From assembly GCA_018064575.1 (NCBI GenBank), contig JAGHUZ010000309.1, positions 1 to 8,153 on the forward strand: a DNA stretch of 8,153 bases. The letters are read 5' to 3'. Shown one piece after another: positions 6,297 through 8,153 of this stretch (positions are counted from its first letter, which is position 1; the number at the start of each line of letters is the position of its first letter). The translations under genes were made by a program, and so were the position numbers. The notes beneath the pieces were generated by a model. The model worked only from the letters and a program-made list of their open reading frames with translations, was not told the DNA's origin and ran no database searches. The DNA is from Candidatus Minthomonas equi. Lineage in GTDB: Bacteria; Bacteroidota; Bacteroidia; Bacteroidales; UBA932.

Positions 6297-7151
6297 TCAG
6301 AGTCCTCTGACCAGACGGAACCATTCTTCTGCTGTCTTGATGTCGCCTCCAGTCCAGCAACTGCCGAACCAGTAGGTGAATGTCTGCCCTGACTGTATGG
6401 ATTTGGTGCAGATGCCGTGTTTTCCGTTTTCAATAATGGATGTTGATACTGCATCGGGGACTACTACAGCCACTCCGAGCATCCCTTCTTCGGGCTCGAC
6501 GCTCTGGTCCGAAGCATGTTCCCAAATGGCATATCGGTCAGATTCGGAGAACTCCTTCTCTATGGTATTTTGTTCTGGATGTCTGAAAATACCGGCAGCC
6601 ACAGTAATGGTTTCCGGACCCGTGAAGGTGTAGGTATCATCGACGCGGCAGAAATACGTGCCGGCGGTGACAGTGATTTTCTTGTCAAGTGATATGGTGG
6701 CTCCCGCAGCCTTCCATTCGGGGTAGTGGAGAACAAAAACTACTTTGTCGGGAGTCTGCTCCAGAATTTCCCAGCTCCTGTAGTTGGTAGCAGGCATACG
6801 CAATGTGTCGGCGATAAATGGAGCGGATGCTCCTGCACCGAGGCTGACAGCCACTTTGTAACAGTCCTTGCCGTCTCCCCAGTTCTTGTGGTAGGTTTTC
6901 CCGTTTTCCAGTTCATCCTTATATCGCTTGTCCGCGACAAGCGCTCCCGGAATTTTTACCCATACATCGATTCCGGGGGAGGTGGGATTCCCTTCCAGTG
7001 CTTCACCATAGATACGTCCGCAAATCAGGTCATTCTCGAAAATAAAGTCATCCATTCTTTCGGGAACGTAACGGGCCATAACGCTTGGACTTTTCGGCGC
7101 GCACGAAGCCAGTGCCAAAAGCGCGACGGCTGCAGAGAGAAGTCGTTTCAT
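6297..7151 (-). CDS. DUF4861-family lipoprotein, uronate operon
   Basis: This is a 284-residue protein from ATG at 7151-7149 (MKRLLSAAVALLALASC). A longer frame to 7253 exists but only overlaps kduI and lacks a signal at its start, so the inner ATG is chosen. The lipobox is LASC with Cys18, predicting a lipidated envelope protein. DUF4861 hallmarks in order are ERMDDFIFENDLICGRIYG, GIDVWVK, the YHKNWGDGKDCYKV segment, and a beta-rich remainder (FVLHYPEWKAAGATIS, TYFCRVDDTYTF). The family is seen in Bacteroidota polysaccharide-utilisation regions next to uronate genes; no enzymatic role is assigned here. It begins 1 nt after the kduI stop (TAG-G-ATG), so it is translationally coupled to kduI. 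A role in binding or modifying unsaturated uronides before uptake is inferred. It may be shorter than many DUF4861 proteins, by recollection only. Confidence 0.87.
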   Translation of the reverse strand: MKRLLSAAVALLALASCAPKSPSVMARYVPERMDDFIFENDLICGRIYGEALEGNPTSPGIDVWVKIPGALVADKRYKDELENGKTYHKNWGDGKDCYKVAVSLGAGASAPFIADTLRMPATNYRSWEILEQTPDKVVFVLHYPEWKAAGATISLDKKITVTAGTYFCRVDDTYTFTGPETITVAAGIFRHPEQNTIEKEFSESDRYAIWEHASDQSVEPEEGMLGVAVVVPDAVSTSIIENGKHGICTKSIQSGQTFTYWFGSCWTGGDIKTAEEWFRLVRGL

Positions 7152-7152
7152 C

Positions 7153-7998
7153 CTATTTGAGGTCTTTGGTTTCACACCAGTCCATATCTCCGTAATCGTC
7201 ATTTTCACCGCACATACCCCAGATGAAGGTATAATTTCGTGTGGCACAAGCACTGTGTATGCTCCATTGCGGGCTGATTACGGCCTGTTCGTTATGCATC
7301 CAGATGTGGCGTGTTTCCTGAGGCTCGCCCATGAAATGGCAGACAGCTGCGTCCGAAGGCAGTTCGAAATAGAAATATACTTCCATACGGCGGTCGTGGG
7401 TATGGGCAGGCATTGTGTTCCAGGTGCTGCCCGGGGCAAGTTCTGTCATCCCCATCTGAAGTTGGCAGCAGGGAACCACTTCTTTCACCAGAAGGCGGTT
7501 GATGGTACGCTCATTGCTTTCTTCGAGGCTGCCTAAATGCATCACGACCGCATCCTTTTTGCTGACTTTCTTCACTCCGGTTTCGCGGTGAGCGGTGGCG
7601 GAGTTGAAATAGAAGCGGGCGGGGTGTTCGGGGTTCAGGCTGCGGAATGAAACGTGGCGGTTTCCGCGACCTACGTAAATGGCTTCCTTGTATGGAATTT
7701 CGAACTCTTCGTCTTCGACTTTAACGATACCGGTACCACCCACGTTGATGATTCCGAGTTCGCGCCTCTGGGTGAAGAAATCGGCTCTCAGCACTTCGGG
7801 TGCTTCGAGAACCAGTTCTTCCTTAACGGGAACTGCGCCTCCGGCAATGATTCTGTCGAACATACTGTAAACCATATTGATTTCGTCGGGAACCATCACA
7901 TTTTCAACGAGGTATTCCCGGCGGATGCGTTCGGTATCATAATGCTTGGCGTCAATATTGCTCGACGCTTGTCTGACAGTACAATTTATCTTGGTCAT
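7153..7998 (-). CDS. kduI: KduI, 5-keto-4-deoxyuronate (4-deoxy-L-threo-5-hexosulose-uronate) isomerase
   Basis: This is a 281-residue cytoplasmic enzyme of the usual KduI length. It interconverts 5-keto-4-deoxyuronate, the open form of the unsaturated uronate released by polysaccharide lyases, and 2,5-diketo-3-deoxygluconate. The cupin metal site is complete: PAHTHDRRMEVYFYF gives His199, His201 and Glu206, and WSIHSACAT gives His248. These match the zinc ligands of E. coli KduI with an offset of three residues. Other family signatures are the N-terminal DTERIRREYLVE, the GGTGIV segment, and the C-terminal GENDDYGDMDW. The stop is TAG, so TAG is a real stop in this genome. It lies 27 nt after kduD, whose product acts on its product, and 1 nt before the DUF4861 gene. 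Its own promoter is not seen, and the operon promoter must be upstream of kduD. Confidence 0.97.
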   Translation of the reverse strand: MTKINCTVRQASSNIDAKHYDTERIRREYLVENVMVPDEINMVYSMFDRIIAGGAVPVKEELVLEAPEVLRADFFTQRRELGIINVGGTGIVKVEDEEFEIPYKEAIYVGRGNRHVSFRSLNPEHPARFYFNSATAHRETGVKKVSKKDAVVMHLGSLEESNERTINRLLVKEVVPCCQLQMGMTELAPGSTWNTMPAHTHDRRMEVYFYFELPSDAAVCHFMGEPQETRHIWMHNEQAVISPQWSIHSACATRNYTFIWGMCGENDDYGDMDWCETKDLK

Positions 7999-8025
7999 AA
8001 TATAATAATAGTTCCTTAAAATATA

Positions 8026-8153
8026 TTATTCAGGCTGTTTTCCTATGTATGCGAGAATACCTCCATCCACGTAGAGAACGTGTCCGTTCACTGCGTCGGA
8101 GGCGTGGGATGCGAGGAATACGGCGGGGCCGCCGAGTTCAGAAGGGTCAAGCC
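8026..8153 (-). CDS. kduD: KduD, 2-dehydro-3-deoxy-D-gluconate 5-dehydrogenase, C-terminal part only
   Basis: Only the last 41 codons are in the window; the gene continues beyond the right edge. The visible protein, LDPSELGGPAVFLASHASDA followed by VNGHVLYVDGGILAYIGKQPE, is the C-terminal tail of a short-chain dehydrogenase/reductase. The S-x-x-x-x-G-x-x-L-x-V-D-G-G motif sits in the last strand, and the YIGKQPE-like ending is common in Bacteroidota KduD. The enzyme reduces 2,5-diketo-3-deoxygluconate to 2-keto-3-deoxygluconate with NAD(P)H, the step after KduI. The TAA stop is at 8028-8026, 27 nt before the kduI ATG, in a very AT-rich gap (7999-8025) with no terminator, so both are one transcript. 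The Rossmann motif and catalytic Tyr-x-x-x-Lys are outside the window. Confidence 0.88.
   Translation of the reverse strand, partial: LDPSELGGPAVFLASHASDAVNGHVLYVDGGILAYIGKQPE

Noticed and set aside
7152..7253. N-terminal extension of the DUF4861 frame to an ATG at 7253
   Set aside because: The extension overlaps kduI and would bury the lipoprotein signal. The inner ATG at 7151 gives a proper signal peptide.
1..8153. CRISPR array, IS element or long direct repeats
   Set aside because: No regularly spaced repeats, transposase or terminal inverted repeats were seen on either strand.

Overview
The window looks like chromosomal DNA from a member of the Bacteroidales; the genus cannot be fixed from the sequence alone. 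The evidence is a perfect Bacteroides-type promoter (TTTG-N19-TACTTTTG) in front of the tRNA, three lipoproteins with short signal peptides ending in SC (one of them cut by the left edge), weak or absent Shine-Dalgarno sites, and families typical of gut Bacteroidota (TlpA-like thioredoxin lipoprotein, DUF4861, KduI/KduD). TAG, TGA and TAA are all used as ordinary stops.

Left edge (2-715, + strand): a TlpA-like thioredoxin-fold lipoprotein gene that enters the window at its lipobox. It is split by one in-frame TAG at 152-154, with the same frame continuing into an intact WCGPC thioredoxin domain. It is probably a fresh pseudogene or a sequencing error.

Centre (764-6081, + strand): a tightly packed five-gene operon. 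The order is an exported TPR-like protein, a stand-alone condensation (C-domain) acyltransferase, an ANL-superfamily acyl-AMP/acyl-CoA ligase, a discrete acyl carrier protein, and a nucleoside-hydrolase-like lipoprotein. The gaps are a 1-nt overlap, then 12, 16 and 5 nt. The middle three genes supply the three activities of a dissociated NRPS-like assembly step: activate an acid, load it on a carrier, and transfer it to an amine or alcohol. No multimodular synthetase is visible, so this is a candidate for a small, poorly described acyl-conjugate pathway.

Middle boundary (6120-6275): a perfect 16-bp stem flanked by A and T tracts acts as a bidirectional terminator. It sits between the operon and a minus-strand tRNA-Glu(CTC) gene that has its own promoter.

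Right part (6297-8153, - strand): a uronate catabolism operon read right to left, kduD (partial), kduI, and a DUF4861 lipoprotein. KduI and KduD convert the unsaturated uronate product of polysaccharide lyases (pectin, glycosaminoglycan and similar) to 2-keto-3-deoxygluconate. The DUF4861 protein is coupled 1 nt behind kduI and probably works on the same sugars at the cell envelope. Apart from their convergence on the shared terminator, the two operons show no functional link.
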